Both the position numbers and the translations under genes were made by a program. Shown in pieces: positions 43,710-53,159 of a DNA stretch of 64,000 bases; the first letter of the stretch is position 1; each line of letters starts with the position of its first letter. This stretch comes from Streptomyces sp. CC228A (GTDB lineage: Bacteria; Actinomycetota; Actinomycetes; Streptomycetales; Streptomycetaceae), in NCBI RefSeq assembly GCF_021390935.1, contig NZ_JAJPUI010000008.1, positions 248,001 through 312,000 on the forward strand, read 5' to 3'. The notes under the pieces are model-generated. The model searched no databases and had not been told where the DNA came from. It saw nothing but the letters and a program-made list of their open reading frames with translations.

Positions 43710-45371
43710 GTGAGAACCACACGACGCACCACACGGACCGGGCACCCGCGCCACCTCGTGGCCGGACTGACCGCCCTGCTCGCGCTCGCCCTGGGCGTCC
43801 TCGCCCCCGCCCCCGCCCGCGCCGAGACGCCCGCACCGCACGCCACGGGCCTCCACATCGCCGACGGCCGCCTGCTGGAGGCCAACGGCAACGACTTCGT
43901 GATGCGCGGCGTCAACCACGCCCACACCTGGTATCCGGGCGAGACCCGGTCCCTGGCCGACATCAAGGCGCTCGGCGCCAACACCGTCCGCGTCGTCCTC
44001 TCCAACGGCCACCGCTGGACCGCGAACGGCGCCGCGGACGTCGCCCGCGTCGTCGCCGACTGCAAGGCCCAGCGGCTCATCTGCGTACTGGAGGTGCACG
44101 ACACCACCGGGTACGGGGAGGAGCCCGCGGCCGCCACCCTCGACCAGGCCGCCGACTACTGGATCGGCCTGCGCGACGTCCTCGCCGGTGAGGAGGACCA
44201 CGTCATCGTCAACATCGGCAACGAGCCCTGGGGCAACACCGACCCCGCCGGCTGGACCGCCCCGACGATCGCGGCGGTCGGGAGGCTGCGCGACGCCGGG
44301 TTCCGGCACACGATCATGGTGGACGCCCCGAACTGGGGCCAGGACTGGCAGGGCGTCATGCGCGCCGAAGCCCGGACCGTGTACGACGCCGACCCCACCG
44401 GGAACCTGCTCTTCTCCATCCACATGTACAGCGTCTTCGACACCGCCGGGGAGATCACCGACTACCTGAACGCCTTCGTGGACGCCCGGCTTCCCCTCGT
44501 CATCGGGGAGTTCGGCGGCCCGCCCGACCAGTGGGGCGACCCGGACGAGGACACCATGATGGCCGCGGCCGAAGCGCTCCGCCTCGGCTACCTCGCCTGG
44601 TCCTGGAGCGGCAACACCGACCCCGTCCTCGACCTGGCGACCGACTTCGACCCCGGCCGGCTCAGCGCCTGGGGAGAGCGGATCTTCCACGGCGCCGACG
44701 GCATCGCCCTGACGGCCCGCGAGGCCACCGTCTACTCCGGCGGCCCCCCGGACGACACCCGGGCCCCCACCGCGCCGGGAGCCCCCACCGCCACCTCCGT
44801 CACGGCCACCTCGGTGACCCTCGACTGGACCGCCGCCACCGACGACATCGCCGTGACCGGCTACGACGTCGTCCGCGTGCAGGACGGCGCCGAGACGAGG
44901 GTCGCAGGCGCCGCCACCGAAACCGCCACGGTCACCGGACTCACCGCCGCCACCCCGTACACCTTCGCCGTCTACGCACGCGACGCCGCGGGCAACCGCT
45001 CGCCGCGCTCCGCCACCGTCGACGTCACCACCGCGCCGGGCGGCCCGGTCCCGGCCTGCACCGTCGGCTACCGCGTCGTCAGCGACTGGTCCAGCGGCTT
45101 CCAGGGCGAGATCACCGTCCGCAACACCGGCGCCGCCCCTGTCTCCGGATGGACCCTCGGCTTCACCTTCACCGACGGCCAGACCGTCACCACCATGTGG
45201 GGAGGCGTCCCCACCCAGGACGGTGGCGCCGTGAGCGTCGCGCCCGCGTCCTACACCGCCACCATCCCGCCTGCCGGAACGGTCACCGTCGGTTTCCTCG
45301 CGGACAGGGGCGGCACCAACACCGCGCCGACCTCCTTTACCCTCGACGGCAGCCCCTGCGGCGCCGCGTGA
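43710..45371 (+). CDS. manA: Secreted endo-1,4-beta-mannanase (GH5_8) with FN3 and CBM2 domains
   Basis: 553 residues from GTG 43710 (GGAG 6 bases upstream). Signal peptide (GLTALLALALGVLAPAPARA), then a GH5 catalytic domain (~residues 40-345) very like Streptomyces ManA: FVMRGVNHAHTWYPGET, acid/base Glu in VIVNIGNEPWGNTD, nucleophile Glu in VIGEFGGP, LAWSWSGNTDP and GERIFHGADGIA. An FN3 domain (~residues 353-445) and a C-terminal CBM2 (CTVGYRVVSDWSSGFQGEITVRN ... SPCGAA) follow. It hydrolyses mannan or galactomannan outside the cell; the CBM2 anchors it on cellulose. A perfect CebR box upstream ties expression to cellulose breakdown. Confidence 0.95.
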   Translation: MRTTRRTTRTGHPRHLVAGLTALLALALGVLAPAPARAETPAPHATGLHIADGRLLEANGNDFVMRGVNHAHTWYPGETRSLADIKALGANTVRVVLSNGHRWTANGAADVARVVADCKAQRLICVLEVHDTTGYGEEPAAATLDQAADYWIGLRDVLAGEEDHVIVNIGNEPWGNTDPAGWTAPTIAAVGRLRDAGFRHTIMVDAPNWGQDWQGVMRAEARTVYDADPTGNLLFSIHMYSVFDTAGEITDYLNAFVDARLPLVIGEFGGPPDQWGDPDEDTMMAAAEALRLGYLAWSWSGNTDPVLDLATDFDPGRLSAWGERIFHGADGIALTAREATVYSGGPPDDTRAPTAPGAPTATSVTATSVTLDWTAATDDIAVTGYDVVRVQDGAETRVAGAATETATVTGLTAATPYTFAVYARDAAGNRSPRSATVDVTTAPGGPVPACTVGYRVVSDWSSGFQGEITVRNTGAAPVSGWTLGFTFTDGQTVTTMWGGVPTQDGGAVSVAPASYTATIPPAGTVTVGFLADRGGTNTAPTSFTLDGSPCGAA

Positions 45372-45379
45372 CACCCGCC

Positions 45380-45423
45380 CCGGCCGCCCGCGGGGCGGAG
45401 CACCCCGCACCGCGGGCGGCCGG
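45380..45423. terminator. Strong bidirectional terminator between manA and the NTF2-like gene
   Basis: CCGGCCGCCCGCGG and CCGCGGGCGGCCGG are perfect 14-bp complements around a 16-base loop that can itself pair (GCGGGG/CCCCGC). It sits exactly between two converging stop codons. Confidence 0.75.
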
Positions 45424-45433
45424 GCGGCGGCTC

Positions 45434-45796
45434 TCAGGCCGGTTCGACGGTGTAGTGGATGGTCTGCGCGACGATCCAGCCGCCCTCGATGAGGAACGAG
45501 TCGGCGCCGTCCCGCACCCGGGTCCGTGCCGCCTCCGCCGTCCACTCCAGGAAGGCGACCCGCCCGTCGACCAGCCGGTTCGTGTACGTGTACGGCGCGT
45601 CGGGCAGCTCCTCGGCGAGCAGCCGGGCCAGCTCCCGCACCCCCGCGTGGCCGCGGAAGACGCCCCGCCGCTCCAGGACGACGCAGTCCGGTGAGACGTT
45701 GCGCGCGATGTCCTCCTCGAAGCGGTGCTCGGCGGCGAGCCGCAGGTGGTCGTCGAACACCTCGCGCGGCGAGCGCTGACGCAGGTTCTCCGGCAC
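45434..45796 (-). CDS. Nuclear-transport-factor-2/SnoaL-like protein
   Basis: 120 residues from GTG 45796 with GGGAGG upstream. A cone-shaped SnoaL/NTF2 fold is suggested by PREVFDDHLRLAAEHRFEEDIARNVSPDCVVLERRGVFRGHAGVRELARLL and a C-terminal strand GGWIVAQTIHYTVEPA. Such proteins are isomerases, cyclases or binding proteins; nothing nearby fixes the role. Convergent with manA. Confidence 0.78.
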   Translation of the reverse strand: MPENLRQRSPREVFDDHLRLAAEHRFEEDIARNVSPDCVVLERRGVFRGHAGVRELARLLAEELPDAPYTYTNRLVDGRVAFLEWTAEAARTRVRDGADSFLIEGGWIVAQTIHYTVEPA

Positions 45797-46147
45797 ATCC
45801 GCCTCCCTGGGGTCCCGCGGCCGGCCCGGCCCGTGCAGCCACCGGGCGGGCTGGGGGCCTCCGGACGGCCGCGTCCGGCCTTCGGCGGCCGCACCGCCGC
45901 TGCCGTCCGGGGCGCGGGCCGCCGGTCCGGCCCGGCAGCCGGGCCGCGGCCGCTTCCGTACCGCATGCCTACCAGGCCCGCGGCGGCCCGCGGCGCCGGC
46001 CGCGCCCGGCAGGGCGAAGAACGCCCCGGAGGCGCCAAGGCCGCGGTCCCGCGTGGAGCACCCGGCACGGGCCGGCCGGCCCGCGGCGGCGCCCAGGCGG
46101 ACCGCCGCACAGGGGGCAGGGGGCGCAGAGAAGGGACCCGGACGACG

Positions 46148-46297
46148 ATGCCGCACCGAACGCCCGGCCGCGACGGAGAACCGGCCCGCGACGTGGAGCT
46201 GAACCCGCTGTTCAGCCGGGAACCGGTCCGCGTCCCCCGCCACGCCCTGCCCGCCGACGGCATGGACCCCGAGGCGGCGTACCAGCTTCCGCCCTAA
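46148..46297 (+). pseudogene. gadB: N-terminal remnant of glutamate decarboxylase
   Basis: A 49-residue frame from ATG 46148 reads MPHRTPGRDGEPARDVELNPLFSREP, then VRVPRHALPADGMDPEAAYQ before LPP and a TAA. Streptomyces glutamate decarboxylases start with this same block (LNPLF.REPV.VPR..LP..GM.PE.AYQ) and continue for ~460 residues. Here the gene is cut directly after AYQ and no catalytic PLP region exists. A deletion remnant; 45797-46147 holds no other gene. Confidence 0.8.
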
Positions 46298-46481
46298 CGG
46301 GTGGCACCCCGCACCGCCCGGGAGTGGCACCGCCGCGACCCCGCCCGGCCCGAGCACAATGCGCCGCACGCCTCACCTCTCCGCCCCGATTCGTCCCCGT
46401 ACCCGGCCCGGCAGCCCGGGCGGCCCCGTGCCCCCGGGTGCCGATCCGGCCCTCCGCCCCCACGGAAAGGCTGCGTCCGAC

Positions 46482-48704
46482 ATGACCGGACGATCCGCAC
46501 GGTGCCGCCGTTCGGCGGTCCTCGTCTCCGTCCTTGCGGCGGCGCTCGCCCTCACCGGCCTGACGCCGCAGGGACGGGCACCTTCCGCCGCCCGGGCCGC
46601 CGCGGGCACCGCCGCAGCGGCCCCGTACCAGGACCCCTCCCTGCCCGTGACCGCCCGGGTGGACGACCTGCTGTCCCGCATGGCCCTGGACGACAAGCTC
46701 GGCCAGATGACCCAGGTCGAGCGCGAGGCCCTGCAACCGCAGTCCGCCCTCGCGACCTACCGCATCGGCTCCGTGCTCTCCGGCGGAGACGGCACCGTGA
46801 GCCCCAACAACGCACGCACGTGGGCCGACACCTACGACGCGTACCAGCGCATTGCGCTCGGCACACCGCTCGGCATCCCGATGGTCTACGGCATCGACGC
46901 GGTCCACGGCGTGGGCGCCGTCCGCGGCGCCACGCTCTTCCCGCACAACATCGGCCTGGGCGCCACCCGCAACCCCGCCCTCGTCGAGCGCGTGGGCCGC
47001 GCGGTCGCCGAAGAGGTGTCCGGCACCGGCATCGACTGGAACTTCGCCCCCTGCCTGTGCGTGGCCCGCAACGACCGGTGGGGCCGCACATACGAGTCGT
47101 TCGGCGAGACCCCCGGCATCCCCGCGTCCATGACGACGTACATCACCGGCCTCCAGGGCGAGCGGCTCGGTGCCGGACCCGCCTCCGTACTCGCCACGGC
47201 CAAGCACTTCATCGGCGACGGCGGCACCTCCGGCGGCACCGACCAGGGCGACACCCGGCTCACCGAGGCCGAACTGCGGGCCGTCCACCTGCCGCCGTTC
47301 GCGGAGGCGGTGCGCCGCGGCGTCGGGTCGGTGATGCTGTCGTACAGCAGATGGAACGGCGCCAAGCTGCACGGCCACCGCCATCTCGTCACCGATCTCC
47401 TCAAGGGCGAGCTCGGCTTCACCGGCTTCGTCGTGTCGGACTGGGCGGCCGTCGACCAGCTCGACGGGCAGCCCGGCTTCACCGCGGAGGAGGTCCGCAC
47501 GGCGGTCAACGCCGGCGTCGACATGGTGATGGTGCCGCACGACTACCGGACGTTCCTGTCCCTGCTGCGCACCGAGGTGACGAGCGGACGGATCCCCCTG
47601 GCCCGCGTGGACGACGCCAACCGCCGCATCCTGACGAAGAAGTTCGAACTCGGCCTCTTCGAGAAGCCGTACGCCGACCGCGCCCTCACCGGCACCGTCG
47701 GTTCGGCCGGGCACCGGGCGCTGGCCCGGCAGGCGGTGCGGGAGTCCCAGGTGCTGCTGAAGAACGAGGGCGGTGTGCTGCCGCTCGACACGTCCGCGAA
47801 ACTGTTCGTGGCCGGCAAGTCGGCCGACGACATCGGCAACCTCTCCGGCGGCTGGACCCTCGGCTGGCAGGGCGGCAGCGGCGACGTCGCGCCCGGCACG
47901 ACGGTCCTCGAAGGCATCCGCGCGGCGGTCGCCGACCCGGCCCGGGTGACCTACGACCGGCACGGGCACGGCGTCGACGGCAGCTACACCGCGGCCGTCG
48001 CGGTCGTCGGCGAGACGCCGTACGCGGAGATGCACGGCGACCGGCCCGGCGCCATGGGCCTGGACGAGGAGGACCTGGCGACCCTCGCCCGGCTGAAGTC
48101 CGCCGGCGTGCCGCTGGTCGTCGTGCTGGTCTCGGGCCGGCCCCTGGACATCGCGGCGCAGCTCCCCGACTGGGACGCCCTGCTGGCGGCCTGGCTCCCC
48201 GGCACGGAGGCCGACGGGGTCTCGGACGTCCTCTTCGGCGACCACGCCCCGAGCGGCCGGCTGCCGGTGTCCTGGATGACCGGGGCCGCGCAGCAGCCGG
48301 TGAACGACGGCGACGGCAAGACACCGCTGTTCCCGTACGGGTACGGGCTGGGCTACGGCACACAGCCGCCGCCTCCCGCCCCCGCGCCGACACCCGCCCC
48401 CGCCCCGGAAGGCTGCACGGCGGACTACGAGGTGACCGGTTCGTGGACGGGCGGCTTCCAGGCGGAGGTGACCGTGCACAACGCCTCCTCGGGCCCCATG
48501 GACGGCTGGGCCGTCACCTGGGATCCGGCCGGCCGTGCCGTGACCAGCCTGTGGAACGGCTCCCTCGCGGTCGGCGGCGACCGGGCGACCGTCCGCAACG
48601 CCGCGTGGAACGGTGCCCTGGCGCCGGGCGCCACCGCCTCCTTCGGCTTCACCGCCGACGGCGCGCCGCCACCGTCGCCGTCCGCCTCCTGCGCTGCCTC
48701 CTGA
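46482..48704 (+). CDS. Secreted GH3 beta-glycosidase with CBM2
   Basis: 740 residues from ATG 46482 with GGAAAGG 11 bases upstream. A signal peptide (SAVLVSVLAAALALTGLTP) is followed by the GH3 barrel: GIPMVYGIDAVHGVGAVRGATLFPHNIGLGATRNP, KHFIGDGGTSGGTD and the nucleophile Asp in GFVVSDWAAVDQL. The alpha/beta sandwich domain includes NEGGVLPLD and VVLVSGRPLDIAAQ. A Pro/Ala linker leads to a C-terminal CBM2 (CTADYEVTGSWTGGFQAEVTVHN). Probable beta-glucosidase or exo-glucanase acting outside the cell with the mannanase. No CebR box was seen in front of it. Confidence 0.92.
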   Translation: MTGRSARCRRSAVLVSVLAAALALTGLTPQGRAPSAARAAAGTAAAAPYQDPSLPVTARVDDLLSRMALDDKLGQMTQVEREALQPQSALATYRIGSVLSGGDGTVSPNNARTWADTYDAYQRIALGTPLGIPMVYGIDAVHGVGAVRGATLFPHNIGLGATRNPALVERVGRAVAEEVSGTGIDWNFAPCLCVARNDRWGRTYESFGETPGIPASMTTYITGLQGERLGAGPASVLATAKHFIGDGGTSGGTDQGDTRLTEAELRAVHLPPFAEAVRRGVGSVMLSYSRWNGAKLHGHRHLVTDLLKGELGFTGFVVSDWAAVDQLDGQPGFTAEEVRTAVNAGVDMVMVPHDYRTFLSLLRTEVTSGRIPLARVDDANRRILTKKFELGLFEKPYADRALTGTVGSAGHRALARQAVRESQVLLKNEGGVLPLDTSAKLFVAGKSADDIGNLSGGWTLGWQGGSGDVAPGTTVLEGIRAAVADPARVTYDRHGHGVDGSYTAAVAVVGETPYAEMHGDRPGAMGLDEEDLATLARLKSAGVPLVVVLVSGRPLDIAAQLPDWDALLAAWLPGTEADGVSDVLFGDHAPSGRLPVSWMTGAAQQPVNDGDGKTPLFPYGYGLGYGTQPPPPAPAPTPAPAPEGCTADYEVTGSWTGGFQAEVTVHNASSGPMDGWAVTWDPAGRAVTSLWNGSLAVGGDRATVRNAAWNGALAPGATASFGFTADGAPPPSPSASCAAS

Positions 48705-48808
48705 GCCCGCCACCGCACCGGCACGGGGCGGGCGGGCCCACCGCGCCCGCGACGCCCGGCGGGCCCGCCGCGCGCCGGGGCGCCGCCACCGGGCGCATCC
48801 GGCGCCCC

Positions 48809-48838
48809 GGCCGGGGTGAGTCGCGTCTCACCCCGGCC
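48809..48838. terminator. Strong hairpin after the GH3 gene
   Basis: GGCCGGGGTGAG-TCGCGT-CTCACCCCGGCC has a perfect 12-bp stem with a 6-base loop, 104 bases past the GH3 stop. Either a terminator or part of the regulatory region of the acyl-CoA oxidase-like gene. Confidence 0.65.
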
Positions 48839-48852
48839 CGTGCGCTTGTTTG

Positions 48853-48866
48853 TGCAACGAGTTGCA
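48853..48866. promoter_or_regulatory. Inverted repeat upstream of the acyl-CoA oxidase-like gene
   Basis: TGCAAC-GA-GTTGCA has perfect 6-bp arms and lies 52 bases before ATG 48918. AT-richer than its surroundings, it is a likely TetR-type operator. No adjacent regulator gene is present. Confidence 0.45.
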
Positions 48867-48917
48867 TATGAGGATCGGGGCATGGCGCTGCGCGATCTCC
48901 ACGAAAGGCGTACCCCC

Positions 48918-50639
48918 ATGACCGATCCGCTGCTGTTCAACCCGCACACCTACGACCCGGCGCACTTCGACCCGGAGACCCGCAGGCTGCTGCGTGCCAC
49001 CGTCGACTGGTTCGAGCAGCGCGGCAAGCGGGCCCTGAACGAGGACTACCGCTCCCGGGCCTGGCTCGGCGACTTCCTCGCCTTCGCCGCGAAGGAGGGC
49101 CTCTTCGCGACCTTCCTCACCCCCGCCGCGGCCGCCGGCGGACAGCAGGACAAGCGGTGGGACACCGCCCGGATCGCCGCACTCAACGAGATCCTCGGCT
49201 TCTACGGGCTGGACTACTGGTACGCCTGGCAGGTCACCATCCTCGGCCTCGGCCCGGTCTGGCAGAGCGGCAACGCCGACGCCCGCGCCCGCGCCGCCGA
49301 ACTCCTCGCGCAGGGCGAGGTGATGGCCTTCGGCCTGTCCGAGAAGGCGCACGGCGCCGACATCTACTCCACCGACATGCTGCTGGAGCCCGACGGACGC
49401 GGCGGCTTCCGCGCCACCGGCTCCAAGTACTACATCGGCAACGGCAACGCCGCCGGGCTGGTCTCCGTCTTCGGCCGCCGCACCGACGTCGAGGGCCCGG
49501 ACGGGTACGTCTTCTTCGCCGCGGACAGCCGCCACCCCGCCTACCACCTCGTGCAGAACGTCGTCGACTCGTCCAAGTACGTCAGCGAGTTCCGCCTGGA
49601 GGACTACCCGGTCGCCCCCGAGGACGTCCTGCACATCGGCCGCGCCGCCTTCGACGCCGCGCTGAACACCGTCAACGTCGGCAAGTTCAACCTCTGCACC
49701 GCGTCCATCGGCATCTGCGAGCACGCGATGTACGAGGCCGTCACCCACGCGAGCAACCGGATCCTGTACGGCCGACCCGTCACCGCGTTCCCCCACGTGC
49801 GCCGCGAGCTGACCGACGCGTACGTCCGCCTCGTCGGCATGAAGCTCTTCAGCGACCGCGCCGTCGACTACTTCCGTTCCGCCGGTCCGGACGACCGCCG
49901 CTACCTCCTCTTCAACCCGATGACGAAGATGAAGGTCACCACCGAGGGCGAGAAGGTCATCGACCTCATGTGGGACGTCATCGCCGCCAAGGGCTTCGAG
50001 AAGGACACCTACTTCGCGCAGGCCGCCGTCGAGATCCGCAGCCTGCCCAAGCTGGAGGGCACGGTCCATGTCAACCTGGCCCTCATCCTCAAGTTCCTGC
50101 GCAACCACCTGCTGGACCCCGCCCCCTACGAGCCCGTCCCGAGCCGCCTCGACGCCGCCGACGACGCGTTCCTGTTCCGCCAGGGCCCGGCCCGCGGCCT
50201 CGGCTCGGTCCGCTTCCACGACTGGCGCACCGCCTACGACGCGTACGCCCACGTGCCGAACGTGGCCCGCTTCCGCGAACAGGCCGACGCTCTCTGCGAC
50301 TTCGTCACCACCGCCGCCCCCGGCGAGGAGCAGAGCCGCGACCTCGACCTGGTCCTGTCCGTCGGCCAGCTCTTCGCGCTCGTCGTGCACGGCCAGCTGA
50401 TCCTGGAGCAGGCCCGCCTGACCGGCCTCGACGAGGACGTGCTGGACGAGCTCTTCGCCGTGCTCGTCCGGGACTTCTCCGCGCACGCCGTCGAACTGCA
50501 CGGCAAGGACTCCGCCACCGGCCCGCAGCAGCAGTGGGCCCTCGCGGCCGTCCGCCGCCCCGTGACCGACGAGGCGCGCTCGGCCCGCGTCTGGGCCCGC
50601 GTGGAGGCCCTCTCGGGAGCGTACGAACCGGCACCGTGA
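48918..50639 (+). CDS. Acyl-CoA dehydrogenase/oxidase-like protein
   Basis: 573 residues from ATG 48918; AAAGG is 9 bases upstream, and a further ATG at 48882 is in frame but without a ribosome site. FAD/acyl-CoA fold motifs: AFGLSEKAHGADIYSTDMLLEP, GSKYYIGNGNAAGLVSVFGR, FNLCTASIGICEHAMYEAVTHASNRILYGRPVTAFPHVR and DLMWDVIAAKGFEKDTYFAQAAVEI. The length and long C-terminal helical domain resemble acyl-CoA oxidases more than ~380-residue dehydrogenases. Oxidises fatty acyl-CoA or a related thioester; substrate unknown. Confidence 0.88.
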   Translation: MTDPLLFNPHTYDPAHFDPETRRLLRATVDWFEQRGKRALNEDYRSRAWLGDFLAFAAKEGLFATFLTPAAAAGGQQDKRWDTARIAALNEILGFYGLDYWYAWQVTILGLGPVWQSGNADARARAAELLAQGEVMAFGLSEKAHGADIYSTDMLLEPDGRGGFRATGSKYYIGNGNAAGLVSVFGRRTDVEGPDGYVFFAADSRHPAYHLVQNVVDSSKYVSEFRLEDYPVAPEDVLHIGRAAFDAALNTVNVGKFNLCTASIGICEHAMYEAVTHASNRILYGRPVTAFPHVRRELTDAYVRLVGMKLFSDRAVDYFRSAGPDDRRYLLFNPMTKMKVTTEGEKVIDLMWDVIAAKGFEKDTYFAQAAVEIRSLPKLEGTVHVNLALILKFLRNHLLDPAPYEPVPSRLDAADDAFLFRQGPARGLGSVRFHDWRTAYDAYAHVPNVARFREQADALCDFVTTAAPGEEQSRDLDLVLSVGQLFALVVHGQLILEQARLTGLDEDVLDELFAVLVRDFSAHAVELHGKDSATGPQQQWALAAVRRPVTDEARSARVWARVEALSGAYEPAP

Positions 50640-51067
50640 CCCCGCCGCGGCGCTCCCGGCACCCGGCCCCGGCGGGAGACGCGACCCGGGCCCGACCGCA
50701 CCCGCCCGCCAGGCCCGGACCCGGCCCCGGCGGGCGCCCGGCCACGGGAGGCGCCCCGAGAACCCTCCTGGCCACCGTTTCCTCGGCACCCGCCCCGGCC
50801 ACCGGGGCGCGTCACCGCGACCGGACACCGGGGCTCCGCTCCCGTCCCGGCAGAGCCGGCCGAAGCCGCCGAGCGCCGAGAGGCGGGCGAGGCCGCCGGT
50901 CGGCCACCGGGGCCGCCCTGTAACCGCCCGCACCCCGGGGCACCTTCCTCCGTGCCGGCAACCGAGGCGCCCGGGAACCGGCCCGCACCACCGAAGCACC
51001 CGGGAACCGGCCCGCTCCACCGGGCCGCCCCTGCACCGGACAGGCCGGCGGGCCACCGGGGCGCTCC
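50640..51067. other. Gene-free GC-rich spacer
   Basis: Lies between two converging genes. Contains two near-identical 23-bp words (CCGGGAACCGGCCCGC...) at ~50971 and ~51000 and several GGCCCCGGCGGG words. No coding frame with start signal or family resemblance on either strand. Confidence 0.6.
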
Positions 51068-52953
51068 CTACGGCGCGGCCGGTGCACCGTCCCCGGCCGG
51101 CGCACCCGCCATGTAGGCCGACCACACCCGCAGGGGGAGGGAGCCGGCCCCGCCCGGCGCGTCCGCTCCCGCACCGTCGAGCGGCAGCAGCCCGCCGCCA
51201 CCGGGGGCGGTGCGGAACACGGTCACGGCGGTCGACCACTCGTCCCCGTAGCCGACGAACCACGCCGCGGGAATGCGGTCCCTGCCGTCCGTGCGCCCGG
51301 CCGCGACCGGCCCGAGCGTCCGCAGCGTGCCCGCGTCCACCGAGTCGACCGCCACGTCCCGCAGCGCCCTGGTGAGCTCGCGCGCCGCCGCCCGGTCCAG
51401 CGCCTGCCGGGCGGACGGCCGCTCCAGGCCCTCCAGCGCCCGGCCCCGATAGCTCGCGGACACCACCGAGTACGGCGCGGCCCGCCGCCCTCCCCGGCGA
51501 ACGTCGCGTACGCCCCCGCCATCCGGATGGCGCTCGGCGTGGACGTGCCGAGCGCGAACGACGCGTCCAGCGCACCCAGGCTTCGCGGCAGCAGACCGGC
51601 GGCGACCGCCACATCCCGCACCCGGTCCGGCCCGACCGCCGCACCCAGCCTGCGGAACGCCTCCTGGTCGCCCCGCACCAGCGCGCGGCGCAGCCGCAGT
51701 GTGCCCGGCGGCGCGGCCCCGCGCGCGCCGCCGCCCACCCGCGAGCCGGGGCCAGCACCGCCCCGGGCGGGCACGCCGATCCTGCCGTCCTCCAGCGCCG
51801 CCGCCAGGACGAACGGCTTGAACGCCGACCCCACGGGCACCCCCGCCGTGTCGGCGTTGCTGGTGAAGTGCCGCGTCGCGTCCACCCCGCCGTACAGGGC
51901 CGCCACCGCGCCGTCCGCGACCCGCACCGACGCCGCACCGAACTGCACCTCACCGCCGCCCCGGCCCTCCTGCGGGGAGACTCCCTCCACGGCCTGCCGC
52001 AGCCGCTCCACCGCGGCCCGGTCGAACGTGGTGCGGATGCGGTAGCCGCCCCGCCCCAGGACCTCCGGCGTGAGACCCGTCCGGTTCCTCAGGTCCTTGT
52101 TGGCCGCGTCCACCAGATACCCCACCTGCCCCGCCAGGCCGCCCGCCGGCTTGCGCGGCCGCGGCTCGGGGAACGCCGTGTACCGCGCCCGCTCCTCACG
52201 CGACATCAGTCCGAGGTCCACCTGCCGGTCCAGGACGTACCGCCACCGCGCCTCCGCCCTGCGCCGGTGCGCCTCGCCGAGCGCCGGGTCGTACAGGTCC
52301 CCGTTCTTCAGGAGCGCGACGAGCAGGGCGCTGCGGGACGGGTCGAGGCGCTCCACGTCCGTTCCGTAGTACGCCACCGCCGCCGCCTGCACCCCGTAGG
52401 CGTCCCGGCCGAACCAGCTCGTGTTCAGGTACCCCTGGAGGATCTCGTCCTTGGACTGCGTCCGCGACAGCTTGACCGCCAGGCACAGCTCGCGCAGCTT
52501 GCGCTCGACGGTCTGCTCCTGCGTGAGGAACGTGTTCTTCACGTACTGCTGCGTGATCGTGGATCCGCCCTGCAGCTCACCGCCGCGCGCCAGGCCCACC
52601 ACGGCCCGCGCGAGCCCGCTGACGGAGAACCCCGGGTCGCTGCGGAAGGTGGCGTTCTCCGCCGCGATCGCCGCGTTCTGCAGCGCCGCCGGCACCTGGG
52701 ACAGCGGCACGCTCTGCCGGTTCACCGCCCCGACGCTCACCATCTGCGAGCCGTCGGCCCAGTAGTACACCGTCGCCTCGGCCCGCGCGTCCGGGTTCGG
52801 GTCGGGCAGGGGCGTCGTCGCGTACACCCAGCCGACCGCCCCGCCGAGCGCGCACAGCCCGAGGAACGCGAGCCCCAGCAACTGCCGCCACGACGGGACG
52901 AACCGGCCCGCTCCGCGACGCCCCCGGCGGGGGTAGTCGACACGACGTTTCAC
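51068..52953 (-). CDS. Class A penicillin-binding protein with degenerate transpeptidase motifs (one frameshift)
   Basis: ATG 52953 (MKRRVDYPRRGRRG), one N-terminal membrane anchor (LLGLAFLGLCALGGAVGWVYA), then a GT51 transglycosylase: AAIAAENATFRSDPGFS, LQGGSTITQQYVKN, RKLRELCLAVKLSRTQSKDEILQGYLN. The transpeptidase part has GVPVGSAFKPFVLAAAL (SxxK present), but the usual SxN position reads LRRALVRGDQEAF, and the usual KTG site reads AAGRTDGRDRIPAAWFVGYG. The frame changes near 51490 and ends at 51068. Glycan polymerisation looks possible; crosslinking is doubtful. Total ~628 residues, a little short of typical PBP1-type proteins. Confidence 0.88.
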
Positions 52954-53159
52954 GATGGCGTGGCCTCTTTCGTACGGGGACTGCTGCGCCCTCTCGTACG
53001 GGGCCCGCCGACCCCCCGTTCAGCCGCCGCGGGCCCCGGGACGGCCGCCGCGACCGCTGGTCCGGGGGCCGCGCCGCCAGGGACGGAGGCGGACGTGCGG
53101 GCACGCCGGGCGCGGGCGCCGCACGCGTGGTCCACGTCCCGGGCCGGCCGGTCCGCTCC

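Noticed and set aside
48828..51953. 1041-codon open frame on the minus strand
   Set aside because: Antisense to the acyl-CoA oxidase-like gene and out of frame with the PBP; composition is Gly/Arg/Ala shadow coding.
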